A stretch of DNA of 64,000 nt from Desulfurispirillum indicum S5 (lineage in GTDB: Bacteria; Chrysiogenota; Chrysiogenetes; Chrysiogenales; Chrysiogenaceae): the NCBI RefSeq assembly GCF_000177635.2, contig NC_014836.1, forward strand, positions 787,501 to 851,500, in the 5' to 3' direction. The notes beneath the pieces are model-generated. The model did not search any database and had not been told where the DNA came from. It saw only the letters and a program-made list of their open reading frames with translations. Positions within the stretch are counted from its first letter, which is position 1, and the number at the start of each line of letters is the position of its first letter. Made by a program: the position numbers and the translations under genes. Below are positions 15,340 to 23,853 of this stretch, piece after piece.

Positions 15340-16476
15340 TTGAATCAACAACTTCTGCAGCTCAAGCCTTATCCAATGGAAGAGCTCAATCGACGCAAAC
15401 AGGAACTGCACTGCCAGGGTGTCAGGATTTTTGACTTCGGTACAGGTGATCCAACTCTTCCCACAGAGCCGTTTATTATCGATGCCCTGCGCGACGCGAT
15501 TCCTCGTGTAAGCCAGTATCCTACGGTCATGGGTGAGCCTGCTCTGCTTGATGCCTGTGCTTCCTCTTTATGGCGACGTTTTGGCGTTGTGCTCAGCGTT
15601 GAACAGATTCTGCCGACCGCAGGTTCCAAGGAAGCCGTGTTTCACTTTCCCCAGGTTTTCCTCAATGTCGACAGCAGCAGGCGGCACGTTATCTATCCCA
15701 CGCCTGGATATCCGGTATATGAGCGTGGCACACTCTTTGCGCAGGGCACGCCCTGGCCGGTGGTTTTGACCGAAGAAAATGGCTTCCAAATTGACTTTTC
15801 CACTCTTCCTGAAAGCGTTCTGCAGCAAACTGCCATTGTCTGGATAAACTCTCCCCATAACCCCACGGGCGCAGTGGCCAGTGGAGCTTATTTTGAAGAG
15901 ATTCTTGCCTATGCGCGAAAGTATGATTTTATCGTCTGCTCCGATGAGTGTTATTGCGATATCTATACCCATGAGCCGCCAGCCAGTATTCTGCAGCATG
16001 CCACAGAGGGGGTTCTGGCATTTTTCTCACTGTCTAAGCGCAGTGGCATGACCGGTTACCGCAGTGGCTTTGTGGCGGGTGACAGCAGCCTCATTGCCAA
16101 GTACCGCAAGTTCCGGGCTTCCATGGGAGTGGCTTCACCTGTGTTTATTCAGGCGGCGGCGACGGCTGCCTGGAGTGATGATGCCCATGTGCAAAGGCGT
16201 CGGTTGATCTTCCTGGAGCGCCGCAGGCTTTTTGAGCAGTTTTTTGCTGAGCATGGCCTGCACTGTGCCAGTGGCCCGGGAACATTCTTTCTCTGGGTAA
16301 GGGTGCCAGCCGGGTACGATGGCGAGTCCTATGCTCGCCTGCTGCTGGAGCAGGGGATTGTCGTCAGTCCCGGCAGCTTTTATGGTGAGGGATCCGAGGC
16401 GTATATTCGCCTGGCAATGGTTCCTGACCTTGAGGAGTGCCAGGAGGCGCTTTCAATCTGGAAAACTATTCTGTAA
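15340..16476 (+). CDS. dapC: PLP-dependent aminotransferase, probable N-succinyldiaminopimelate aminotransferase
   Basis: A 378-residue class I/II aminotransferase. The start is TTG at 15340 behind GAGG. Visible family motifs: FGTGDPTLPTEPF at the N terminus, NSPHNPTGA near residue 168, SDECYCDIY around 196, the PLP lysine in FFSLSKRSGMTGYRSGF, and RLAMVPDLEE at the end. The substrate assignment rests on the neighbour: dapD follows after 131 bases and makes the succinylated precursor that DapC transaminates in lysine/diaminopimelate synthesis. Other class I aminotransferases would look similar. Confidence 0.75.
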   Translation: MNQQLLQLKPYPMEELNRRKQELHCQGVRIFDFGTGDPTLPTEPFIIDALRDAIPRVSQYPTVMGEPALLDACASSLWRRFGVVLSVEQILPTAGSKEAVFHFPQVFLNVDSSRRHVIYPTPGYPVYERGTLFAQGTPWPVVLTEENGFQIDFSTLPESVLQQTAIVWINSPHNPTGAVASGAYFEEILAYARKYDFIVCSDECYCDIYTHEPPASILQHATEGVLAFFSLSKRSGMTGYRSGFVAGDSSLIAKYRKFRASMGVASPVFIQAAATAAWSDDAHVQRRRLIFLERRRLFEQFFAEHGLHCASGPGTFFLWVRVPAGYDGESYARLLLEQGIVVSPGSFYGEGSEAYIRLAMVPDLEECQEALSIWKTIL

Positions 16477-16607
16477 TTTCACGCCGCATCATGTTCCAGC
16501 AGCCCGCGCACACGCTCACTGCTGAATGATCAGCGTTTTTTATCCCCTATGCCTCGGGTTGCTTTGTGCAGCCGTGTCCCGATCCACCCTGAAGAAATAA
16601 AGGAGAA

Positions 16608-17438
16608 ATGATGAATTTGCAGTCCATGGAAAAACTGGTTACAGAAGCCTTTGGAGATCGTCAACTGCTCAAAAAGGATGCTTACGCTCAGGCCGTGCTG
16701 GATACCATTGCTGCGCTGGACAGTGGCATGGTTCGCGTGGCTGAGCCACAGCAGGGCCAGACCCAGTGGAAAGTGAATATCTGGGCCAAACAGGCCATTC
16801 TGCTCTATTTCTCTCTGACCCAGATGGAAGTCATGGAATCAGGGCCCTTCGAGTACTACGATAAAATGCCCCTGAAAAAAGGCTATCAGGCTGCTGGAGT
16901 GCGTGTTGTTCCTCCCGCCACGGTGCGCTATGGAGCGCATATTGAATCCGGCGCCATCCTGATGCCTTCCTATGTGAATATTGGTGGTTATGTCTCCGCA
17001 GGCTCCATGGTTGACACCTGGGCCACCGTTGGCAGCTGCGCGCAGGTGGGCAAGGGGGTGCACCTTTCCGGCGGTGTTGGACTCGGTGGCGTTTTGGAGC
17101 CCCCGTCAGCACTGCCCGTGATCATTGATGATGGTGCTTTCCTGGGATCACGCTGCATTGTGGTTGAAGGAGTGCATGTGGAAAAAGAGGCAGTGCTTGG
17201 GGCAAATGTCACCATTACGGCATCAACTCCTATTATAGATGTGACTGGACCTGAGCCTGTTACCTACAAAGGTCGTGTCCCCGCACGTTCGGTCGTTATT
17301 CCCGGCAGCATGACCAAGTCTTTTCCCGCTGGTGATTTCGGAGTGACCTGTGCCCTTATCATCGGCAAGCGCAAGGAATCAACGGACCAGAAGACCAGTC
17401 TCAATGACGTGCTGCGGGAATTCAATGTTCCCGTGTGA
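16608..17438 (+). CDS. dapD: Tetrahydrodipicolinate N-succinyltransferase
   Basis: A 276-residue left-handed beta-helix acyltransferase of the succinylase branch of diaminopimelate/lysine synthesis. Hexapeptide repeats run through the middle (about residues 100-230), including VRVVPPATVRYGAHIESGAI, SYVNIGGYVSAGSMVDTWAT and SRCIVVEGVHV. The C terminus (FPAGDFGVTCALIIGKRKE) is typical. Two ATG codons are adjacent. The second (16611) is better spaced from AAAGGAG and may be the real start. It follows the dapC-like gene and precedes a regulator gene by 28 bases. Confidence 0.94.
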   Translation: MMNLQSMEKLVTEAFGDRQLLKKDAYAQAVLDTIAALDSGMVRVAEPQQGQTQWKVNIWAKQAILLYFSLTQMEVMESGPFEYYDKMPLKKGYQAAGVRVVPPATVRYGAHIESGAILMPSYVNIGGYVSAGSMVDTWATVGSCAQVGKGVHLSGGVGLGGVLEPPSALPVIIDDGAFLGSRCIVVEGVHVEKEAVLGANVTITASTPIIDVTGPEPVTYKGRVPARSVVIPGSMTKSFPAGDFGVTCALIIGKRKESTDQKTSLNDVLREFNVPV

Positions 17439-17466
17439 TGAGCAGTACTAACGGAAAGGTGTCAAG

Positions 17467-18543
17467 ATGAGCACAGCCAATATCCTTATCCTTGATAGTG
17501 CCGATGCGCGACGACTTGATATGATGGTGAAGTACTTCAGCAAGTATGGCTATCATGCCCTGCCAGCTTCTTCCGCTCCCGAGGCGTGTCAGTCCCTGAA
17601 AAACAACGACAATCTGCAGATGGTCGTCTTTGTCGCGGTGTCTGATCCGGGCGATGTACGTGAGACCTACAACCTTTTCCAGGAAATTCGACCGGTACCG
17701 GTGGTGCTTCTGGAAAACCAGCCACGATCTGTCGATTTTATGTCGGAAATGGATGAAGTGGTAACAGGACCCCTCAAAATGAGTGAAGTTCTGCCAAACC
17801 TGGTGCAGAAAGTAAAAAATGTGTCTCGCAAATTGCGCTATGGTAGCCATTCCCTCATCCAGACAGCAGTAAAGGAGCGTAACGGAGCGCCAGAGGCGCT
17901 CACCCCCGTGCGTTCCGAAGAGCAACCCGCTGAACGGAAACCCCAGAACCGCAAGCAGTCAAAACAAAAGAGCGCTCCCGAAGCCAATTCCCCAAAACCG
18001 GTGTCGGCTCCTTCGGAGCTGCGTGGCGAGGGCAAGGGCAAAGGAAAAAAGGGAGCGGCGGCCCAGGTGCAGGTGGCGGAAGTGAAAAAGCCTTCATCAC
18101 CGCTGTACACAAAAAACAACACGCCAGCGCCGCAATCACCGGCAGCGGCGCCAGCGCCGCAGGTTGTCGATGATAAAGCGGAAGTTCCTCGCCAGCCGGA
18201 GCCCCAGCGCAAGGAACCGAAACTGATTCTGGTGGAGCAGATGAAGTTCGGCGACATGCGTGTGACCATGGATCGGCAGACCGAGCAGATCCTTGTCAAT
18301 GGGCAGGATGTCAGCTTCACCGCGTCGGAGTATATTCTCATGAAATACCTGCTGGAAAACCGCAATCGGCTGCTCAGTCGCGAAGATATAATTCAAAGCA
18401 GTAACGCCATGAGCAAGGAGACGTCAGCTCGCAGCGTGGACGCGGCCATACGAAAACTGCGCCGGAAAATTGGTGACGATGCCAAAGAGCCTGTTATCAT
18501 CAAGACGATCTGGGGCAAAGGCTATATTCTTGAAGAAAACTGA
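17467..18543 (+). CDS. Atypical OmpR-type response regulator with degenerate receiver and long disordered linker
   Basis: A 358-residue protein in three parts. Residues 1-125 resemble a receiver domain (starts ANILILDSADARRLDMMVKY), but where the phosphorylated Asp should follow the third strand it reads MVVFVAVSDPGD, so the acceptor appears lost. Residues ~130-255 are a Pro/Lys/Ala/Glu-rich low-complexity linker. Residues ~260-357 form a PhoB/OmpR winged helix (VNGQDVSFTASEYILMKYL, SREDII, ARSVDAAIRKLRRKIGDD, TIWGKGYIL). It probably binds DNA independently of phosphorylation. No kinase is adjacent. It may be cotranscribed with dapD. Confidence 0.8.
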   Translation: MSTANILILDSADARRLDMMVKYFSKYGYHALPASSAPEACQSLKNNDNLQMVVFVAVSDPGDVRETYNLFQEIRPVPVVLLENQPRSVDFMSEMDEVVTGPLKMSEVLPNLVQKVKNVSRKLRYGSHSLIQTAVKERNGAPEALTPVRSEEQPAERKPQNRKQSKQKSAPEANSPKPVSAPSELRGEGKGKGKKGAAAQVQVAEVKKPSSPLYTKNNTPAPQSPAAAPAPQVVDDKAEVPRQPEPQRKEPKLILVEQMKFGDMRVTMDRQTEQILVNGQDVSFTASEYILMKYLLENRNRLLSREDIIQSSNAMSKETSARSVDAAIRKLRRKIGDDAKEPVIIKTIWGKGYILEEN

Positions 18544-18682
18544 TGTTGCACCTGCTGGCAGCGGGTATGCACTACTGAAATCGGCTGCCATCTACCCCGC
18601 AATTCTCTCCTTCTGTTGAATAATGCTCGCAAACAAGGGCATTATGCGATTTTATCCTGTTATCTAACCTGGAGGTAATCCT

Positions 18683-19789
18683 GTGTGTCGAATTGGAGCT
18701 ATTAAATCGAAAGACTACCTGCACCCCAGCTGGGCACTGCGACTGATGCGGTCCCAGCAAAAAGGGCATGACAACTCCGGCTTTGCCATGGTTATGCAGG
18801 ATCTGGGGGGGGTGTTTGAAAACTACAAGAAATATCCCATCCTCTCCATGGCCTGCACCGAGCAGGGAATGAAAATTGCCGAAGACATCCTGCACTCCCT
18901 GGGATTCAGCCGCATTGGCCAGTGGAACCCGGAAATCCGCCCTTCTGATGACTTGAATATCGAACCCATGCCCCTCTACGTCTTTCAGCTCTTTCATTAT
19001 CCCAAGCATCTGCGTAACGCCACCGATGAGGAAAAAGAAGCCCTGCTGGTGGATACCCGCATCACCTTGCGCCGCGAACTGGAAAAAACCGGTGATGGCT
19101 ATGTCTACTCCTTCTGGCCCGATACCCTGACCCTGAAAGAGATCGGCGATCCCACTGATATAGGCACCTACTTTAACCTGTGGGAAGAATCTAAAGACTT
19201 CACTGCCCGTAATATCACCGCCCAATGCCGTCAGAATACCAACTATGATATCGTGCGTTACGCGGCGCACCCCTTCTTTCTCCAGGGCTATACCGTACTG
19301 GCCAATGGCGAGAATACCTTCTACGAAAAAAATCGTCATCTGCAGAAAAGCCTGAACAAAGGCTATATCGGTTTTGAATCCGACTCGCAGTGCTTTCTCT
19401 ATACACTCCACTATGTGCATCGTGAGCTGAAATGGCCACTGCAGTACTACAAGCACACCATCACTCCGCTGCCCTTTGAGGAGATTCAGCAGCGTGAGGA
19501 TCGCGATGTTCTGCTGCGTATCCGCTCTTCGCTGTCGCACCTGGAAATCAATGGCCCCAATACCATCATCGGCGTGCTGCCTGATGGCACCATGTTCACG
19601 TGCTGTGACTCCAAAAAACTGCGACCCGTTGTTATCGGCAAAACCGATGACATGGTGGTCATCAGCTCTGAAGTCAATGGTGTGAACGAGATCCTGCCCG
19701 ATCGTGACTGGAGGCAGGATATCTATCCCCATGAGCGTGAAACCATTGTCATCCATGACAGCCTGGAGGTGAGCCGATGGCAACAATGA
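18683..19789 (+). CDS. Glutamate synthase, glutaminase (class II amidotransferase) subunit
   Basis: A 368-residue protein corresponding to the amidotransferase domain of GltS as a separate polypeptide. The start is GTG at 18683 behind GGAGG. Residue 2 is Cys (MCRIGAIKSKDYLHPSWAL), which becomes the N-terminal nucleophile after Met removal. The substrate block QQKGHDNSGFAMVMQD follows near residue 27. It releases ammonia from glutamine for the synthase subunit encoded next, whose start overlaps this gene by 13 bases. This split arrangement is typical of archaeal-type glutamate synthases. Confidence 0.88.
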   Translation: MCRIGAIKSKDYLHPSWALRLMRSQQKGHDNSGFAMVMQDLGGVFENYKKYPILSMACTEQGMKIAEDILHSLGFSRIGQWNPEIRPSDDLNIEPMPLYVFQLFHYPKHLRNATDEEKEALLVDTRITLRRELEKTGDGYVYSFWPDTLTLKEIGDPTDIGTYFNLWEESKDFTARNITAQCRQNTNYDIVRYAAHPFFLQGYTVLANGENTFYEKNRHLQKSLNKGYIGFESDSQCFLYTLHYVHRELKWPLQYYKHTITPLPFEEIQQREDRDVLLRIRSSLSHLEINGPNTIIGVLPDGTMFTCCDSKKLRPVVIGKTDDMVVISSEVNGVNEILPDRDWRQDIYPHERETIVIHDSLEVSRWQQ

Positions 19790-21417
19790 GAGTCAACGCC
19801 ATTGCCAGGGATGACCTGTTCTGGCGCATAAACTACAAACATGATCGCTGCACCATGTGCGGCAAGTGCCTGGCCTCCTGCCCCTTTCGGGCTATCGAGG
19901 CTGGGGTGGAGAAGCGCCGCCGTGTCATCAGCGACCACCTGACCCCAAAACCCAAGGTGCTGTTTCAGACTGTGCCGGTCATCCGTCAGGTGCTCAACCA
20001 CCACGAAGCGTGCCGCGGATGCGGGATCTGCGAAAAAGTCTGCCCCAACGAGGCCATTGCCCCATACTTCAACAAGGACAATCGCCTGGCCATCAAGTAT
20101 CGCAGTGCCACTGCCGATGCCTACAAACGGGGTGGCCGCTCCAACCTCAATCCCATGGGCAGCACCCTGGATAAAATTACCGTGGGTCGCATCTCCCAGA
20201 TGACCGACCCCTCCCTGGACGCCCAGCGCCACACCTTCGATATTCTGGCGCCCCTGGGTCGCGTATTGCCGCCCCAGAGCCTGCCCCTGAGCATCAAGGA
20301 GGGTCGTCTGGATATCACCAGACCCCTGCCGCCCCTGAACTGGATGTACCCCATCATCATCGGCGACATGTCCATAGGTGCCCTTTCCACCCGCATGTGG
20401 GAAGCCCTGAGTATTGCCACGGCGTATCTGAACGAGGAAGCGGGTATTCCCATACGCATGTGTACGGGTGAGGGCGGAATTCCCGGCCGACTGCTGCGCT
20501 CACGCTATGTGCGCTATATGATCCTGCAGATCGCTTCCGGGCACTTCGGCTGGAACCGCATCGTCAACGCCATGCCCAGGATGCAGGATGATCCGGCTGG
20601 TGTACTCATCAAGATTGGTCAGGGAGCCAAGCCCGGCGATGGTGGCATGCTGCAGGCCAAGAAAGTGGCCCGCCACATTCAGGAAATCAGGGGTGTTCCC
20701 AAGACCGACCTGCTCAGCCCCCCCAACCACCAGGGCCTCTACTCCATTGAAGAGAGTGTGCAGAAGATGTTCCTCTCCTTCAATTCAGCATTCCAGTTCC
20801 GCGTCCCCGTGGCCATCAAGGTGGCGGCCAGCGCTACCAGCGTTTCGGTATACAACAATCTGCTGCGCGATCCCTATAATATTGTTGGCGGATTTTTCCT
20901 GGATGGTATCAGTGGCGGCACCGGCGCGGCTCAGGATATCTCACTGGATCACACCGGTCACCCCATCGTATCCAAACTGCGGGACTGCTATCTGGCGGCG
21001 GTGCACCAGGGCAAGCAGGGGCAGATTCCCCTGTGGGCCGGCGGTGGCATGGGCCAGGGCTGGAATCTGGCGGCCGATGCCTTCAAAATGATCTGCCTGG
21101 GCGCCAATGGTGTTTTCACCGGCAAGCTCATGCTGCAGTTGGCAGGATGTGTGGGGCTGGATAACGGCAAATGCAATGCGTGCAATACCGGTCTGTGTCC
21201 GGTGGGCATCTGTACCCAGAACCCGATTCTGGAAAAACGCCTGGATATCGACCGCGTGGCTGAGGGAATCGTCAACTACTTCATCGCCACTGACCAGGAA
21301 CTCAAGAAGCTCATGGCTCCCATCGGCAACAGCTCACTGCCTGTAGGACGTTCCGACGCCCTCATATCCACAGATACCGCTGTTGCTGAAAAACTCAACA
21401 TCCCCTATTCATGCTGA
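19777..21417 (+). CDS. Glutamate synthase, FMN-binding synthase subunit with N-terminal ferredoxin
   Basis: A 546-residue protein. An N-terminal 2x4Fe-4S ferredoxin domain (CTMCGKCLASCP near residue 26 and CRGCGICEKVCP near residue 75) precedes the FMN/3Fe-4S synthase domain. Motifs of the latter: MSIGALSTRMWEALSIA, GEGGIPGR, IKIGQGAKPGDGGML, DGISGGTGAAQ and the cluster cysteines CVGLDNGKCNACNTGLCPVG. It condenses 2-oxoglutarate with ammonia to glutamate. It overlaps the glutaminase gene and is ten bases ahead of the third subunit. Confidence 0.9.
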   Translation: MATMRVNAIARDDLFWRINYKHDRCTMCGKCLASCPFRAIEAGVEKRRRVISDHLTPKPKVLFQTVPVIRQVLNHHEACRGCGICEKVCPNEAIAPYFNKDNRLAIKYRSATADAYKRGGRSNLNPMGSTLDKITVGRISQMTDPSLDAQRHTFDILAPLGRVLPPQSLPLSIKEGRLDITRPLPPLNWMYPIIIGDMSIGALSTRMWEALSIATAYLNEEAGIPIRMCTGEGGIPGRLLRSRYVRYMILQIASGHFGWNRIVNAMPRMQDDPAGVLIKIGQGAKPGDGGMLQAKKVARHIQEIRGVPKTDLLSPPNHQGLYSIEESVQKMFLSFNSAFQFRVPVAIKVAASATSVSVYNNLLRDPYNIVGGFFLDGISGGTGAAQDISLDHTGHPIVSKLRDCYLAAVHQGKQGQIPLWAGGGMGQGWNLAADAFKMICLGANGVFTGKLMLQLAGCVGLDNGKCNACNTGLCPVGICTQNPILEKRLDIDRVAEGIVNYFIATDQELKKLMAPIGNSSLPVGRSDALISTDTAVAEKLNIPYSC

Positions 21418-21427
21418 GGAGTGAACC

Positions 21428-23767
21428 ATGACACAGAATACCTCCATTGCGCGTATCGACGGCATCGTAGATGGCAAACGCATCTCCACCCAGGAGCTGC
21501 TGCAGAATATCTATCGTGAAGTTGGCCGGGGTGTGCGCTCCTTCGAAATTCACGCTTCTGGTCAATACAATATCGGCGGACCCCTGTGGTGTGAGGGCGA
21601 TGACCCCATCCACTTTACCGTCATCAATCCCGGTCAGCGTCTGGGTTCCATGGGCATGAGCGGAACCACCATCGTCGTGGAAGGCTCCGCGCCTGCTGAT
21701 GTGGGCTGGCTGAATGCTGGTGCCGACATCACCGTCAGGGGCGACAGTGGTGATACCACCGCTCATTGCGCCGCCACTGGCAGCATTTATATTGGCGGGC
21801 GGGTGGGAACCCGTTCCGGTGCCCTCATGAAGCACGATCCCAAGTTCTCCGCACCCCAGTTCTGGGTTCTGGAGAGCACCGGCTCCTTCTCCTTCGAATT
21901 CATGGGCGGTGGTATCGGCGTGGTGTGTGGCTACGGCTGCGAACATCTGGAGTCCGTTCTGGGCCACCGCAGCTGCGTGGGCATGGTGGGCGGAACCGTG
22001 TATGTGCGAGGGCCCGTTGCTGATGTTGCCGATGATGTCTGGATCCTCGATCTTGATGACTCCGACCGGGCTTTTCTTCAGGAGGGCCTGCCGCGATTTG
22101 CCACCAAACTGGAGCGTCCGGAGATTCTTGATCAGCTCATGGATTTTTCCCAATGGCGCAAGATTGTCGCGAAAACCTATGAGGAGCGCATTGTCCGCTC
22201 CCTGATGCCCATTGCCCGCTTTCGCCAGGAGAAATGGGTTGAAGGGGGGATTTTTGGCGCCCTTTATGAAGACGACTACTTTGTGGCTGACTATGTGGAG
22301 CGCGATGAGCTTCGCCTGCGCAGCCCCCAGTGGCTCAATGCCACCTACAGTGCACCCTGTGAACACAATTGCCCGACCTATATCCCTACCCAAAAACGCA
22401 TCGCACTGTTGCGCCAGGGCAAGGTTCAGGAAGCCCTGGAAATGGTTCTGGACTACAGCCCCTTTCCGGCGTCAGTGTGCGGCCAGGTCTGCCCCAACCT
22501 CTGTATCGACGAATGCAACCGCCGCCATGTGGATATTCCCGTCAAAGTGGATGGGCTGGGCACCCTCAGCCGCCATATCAGTGTTTCCCCTCCCCGGGAG
22601 GAGCAGGAACAGCGCATAGCCGTCATCGGCAGCGGCGTGGGTGGCCTGACCGCTGCCTGGCATCTGCGCCGCAAGGGCTATGCGGTCGATGTCTTTGAGA
22701 AGGACAGCGCCATCGGTGGCAAGCTGCGCCAGGTCATTCCCGCTGAGCGCCTTGATCAGGATACCCTGGAGGCGGAACTGCAGCGTCTGCAGACCATCGG
22801 CATTGGCATTCACTGCAACAGTGCCGTCAATGCCCAGCGCTTTGCGGAAATCGTCAGTCAGTATGACGCGGTTGTCGTGGCTGTGGGGGCCCATAATCCC
22901 GTTGTGATCCCCTTCCAGGGTCATGAGCGCCTGGTCAGGGGACTGGATTTTCTCAAGGACATCAACCGGGGCAAGCAACCCGCCGTGGGTCGCAGCGTTG
23001 TCGTCATCGGAGCGGGCAATGCCGCCATGGACGTGGTGATCGGCGCCTACCAGTGCGGAGCAACTGAGGTTACTGCCATCGATATTCAGAAACCGGCCGC
23101 TTTTGACAAGGAAATCGAACATGTCACCGGGCTGGGTGCCCGAATCCTCTGGCCGGTGCATACCGAAAAAATCACGGAACAGGGCGTACACCTCAAGGAT
23201 GGACGCATTCTTGAAGCAGATACCGTTATCATCGCCGTGGGCGACCGCCCCGATTTCTCCTTCCTGCCTGACGACTACCGTGACGAAAAGGGCTTTGTGA
23301 AGCTCAACGACACCCTGCAGTGCCTGGAGAACCAGAAGGTCTTCGTCATCGGCGACGCGGTCAGGCCCGGCCTCTTTACCCATGCCATCGGCGATGGACG
23401 TAAAGCCGCCCTCAATATTCTGCGGCAGCTGGCAGGTCATCCCCTGGACACCTTTGCCAAGGCGCCCATGATTCCCCAGGATCGCGTCAGGGATGAGTAC
23501 TATCACCCCATGAATCCCCAGCGCGTCAGCGAGCAGGAGGCGGACGCTGAAGCAGATCGCTGCATGAGCTGTGGCTACTGTCGCGACTGTCACTTCTGTG
23601 AGGATATCTGTCCCGAGCAGGCCATCGTGCGCCGTGAGAATGGCGACGGTACCTTTGAGTACTGCAGTCTGGACGAAAAATGTATTGGCTGCGGTATCTG
23701 CGCCGGTGTCTGCCCTTGCGGCATCTGGGTCATGGAAGACAACCTGGAGAAGTACCTGGAAGACTGA
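21428..23767 (+). CDS. Glutamate synthase GXGXG domain fused to GltD-type NAD(P)H oxidoreductase
   Basis: A 779-residue fusion. Residues ~1-260 are the GltB C-terminal beta-helix (GQYNIGG, GSMGMSGTTIVVEGSAP, GGRVGTRSG, GGGIGVVCGYG). Residues ~300-390 hold the GltD N-terminal iron-sulfur region (CEHNCPTYIPTQ, CGQVCPNLCIDECNRRHVD). FAD (VIGSGVGGLTAAWHLRRKGY) and NAD(P)H (VVIGAGNAAMDVVIGAY) Rossmann motifs follow. The C terminus has a further 2x4Fe-4S ferredoxin (CMSCGYCRDCHFCEDICP and CIGCGICAGVCPCG). The protein thus carries the electron input half and the structural third domain. A terminator follows. Confidence 0.9.
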   Translation: MTQNTSIARIDGIVDGKRISTQELLQNIYREVGRGVRSFEIHASGQYNIGGPLWCEGDDPIHFTVINPGQRLGSMGMSGTTIVVEGSAPADVGWLNAGADITVRGDSGDTTAHCAATGSIYIGGRVGTRSGALMKHDPKFSAPQFWVLESTGSFSFEFMGGGIGVVCGYGCEHLESVLGHRSCVGMVGGTVYVRGPVADVADDVWILDLDDSDRAFLQEGLPRFATKLERPEILDQLMDFSQWRKIVAKTYEERIVRSLMPIARFRQEKWVEGGIFGALYEDDYFVADYVERDELRLRSPQWLNATYSAPCEHNCPTYIPTQKRIALLRQGKVQEALEMVLDYSPFPASVCGQVCPNLCIDECNRRHVDIPVKVDGLGTLSRHISVSPPREEQEQRIAVIGSGVGGLTAAWHLRRKGYAVDVFEKDSAIGGKLRQVIPAERLDQDTLEAELQRLQTIGIGIHCNSAVNAQRFAEIVSQYDAVVVAVGAHNPVVIPFQGHERLVRGLDFLKDINRGKQPAVGRSVVVIGAGNAAMDVVIGAYQCGATEVTAIDIQKPAAFDKEIEHVTGLGARILWPVHTEKITEQGVHLKDGRILEADTVIIAVGDRPDFSFLPDDYRDEKGFVKLNDTLQCLENQKVFVIGDAVRPGLFTHAIGDGRKAALNILRQLAGHPLDTFAKAPMIPQDRVRDEYYHPMNPQRVSEQEADAEADRCMSCGYCRDCHFCEDICPEQAIVRRENGDGTFEYCSLDEKCIGCGICAGVCPCGIWVMEDNLEKYLED

Positions 23768-23798
23768 GCCGGGAAATCTGATGCCGTACACAGAGCAA

Positions 23799-23834
23799 AA
23801 GGGGGAGCGCCATCGCATGATGGTGCTCCCCCTT
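23799..23834. terminator. Shared terminator between the glutamate synthase operon and clc
   Basis: A long stem (23799-23814 against 23819-23834; core GGGGGAGCGCCATC with a GCAT loop) lies between convergent genes. T-rich sequence follows on the plus strand and TTTT on the minus strand, so it can act in both directions. Confidence 0.88.
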
Positions 23835-23853
23835 CTTTATGGCTGAAAAGCCC

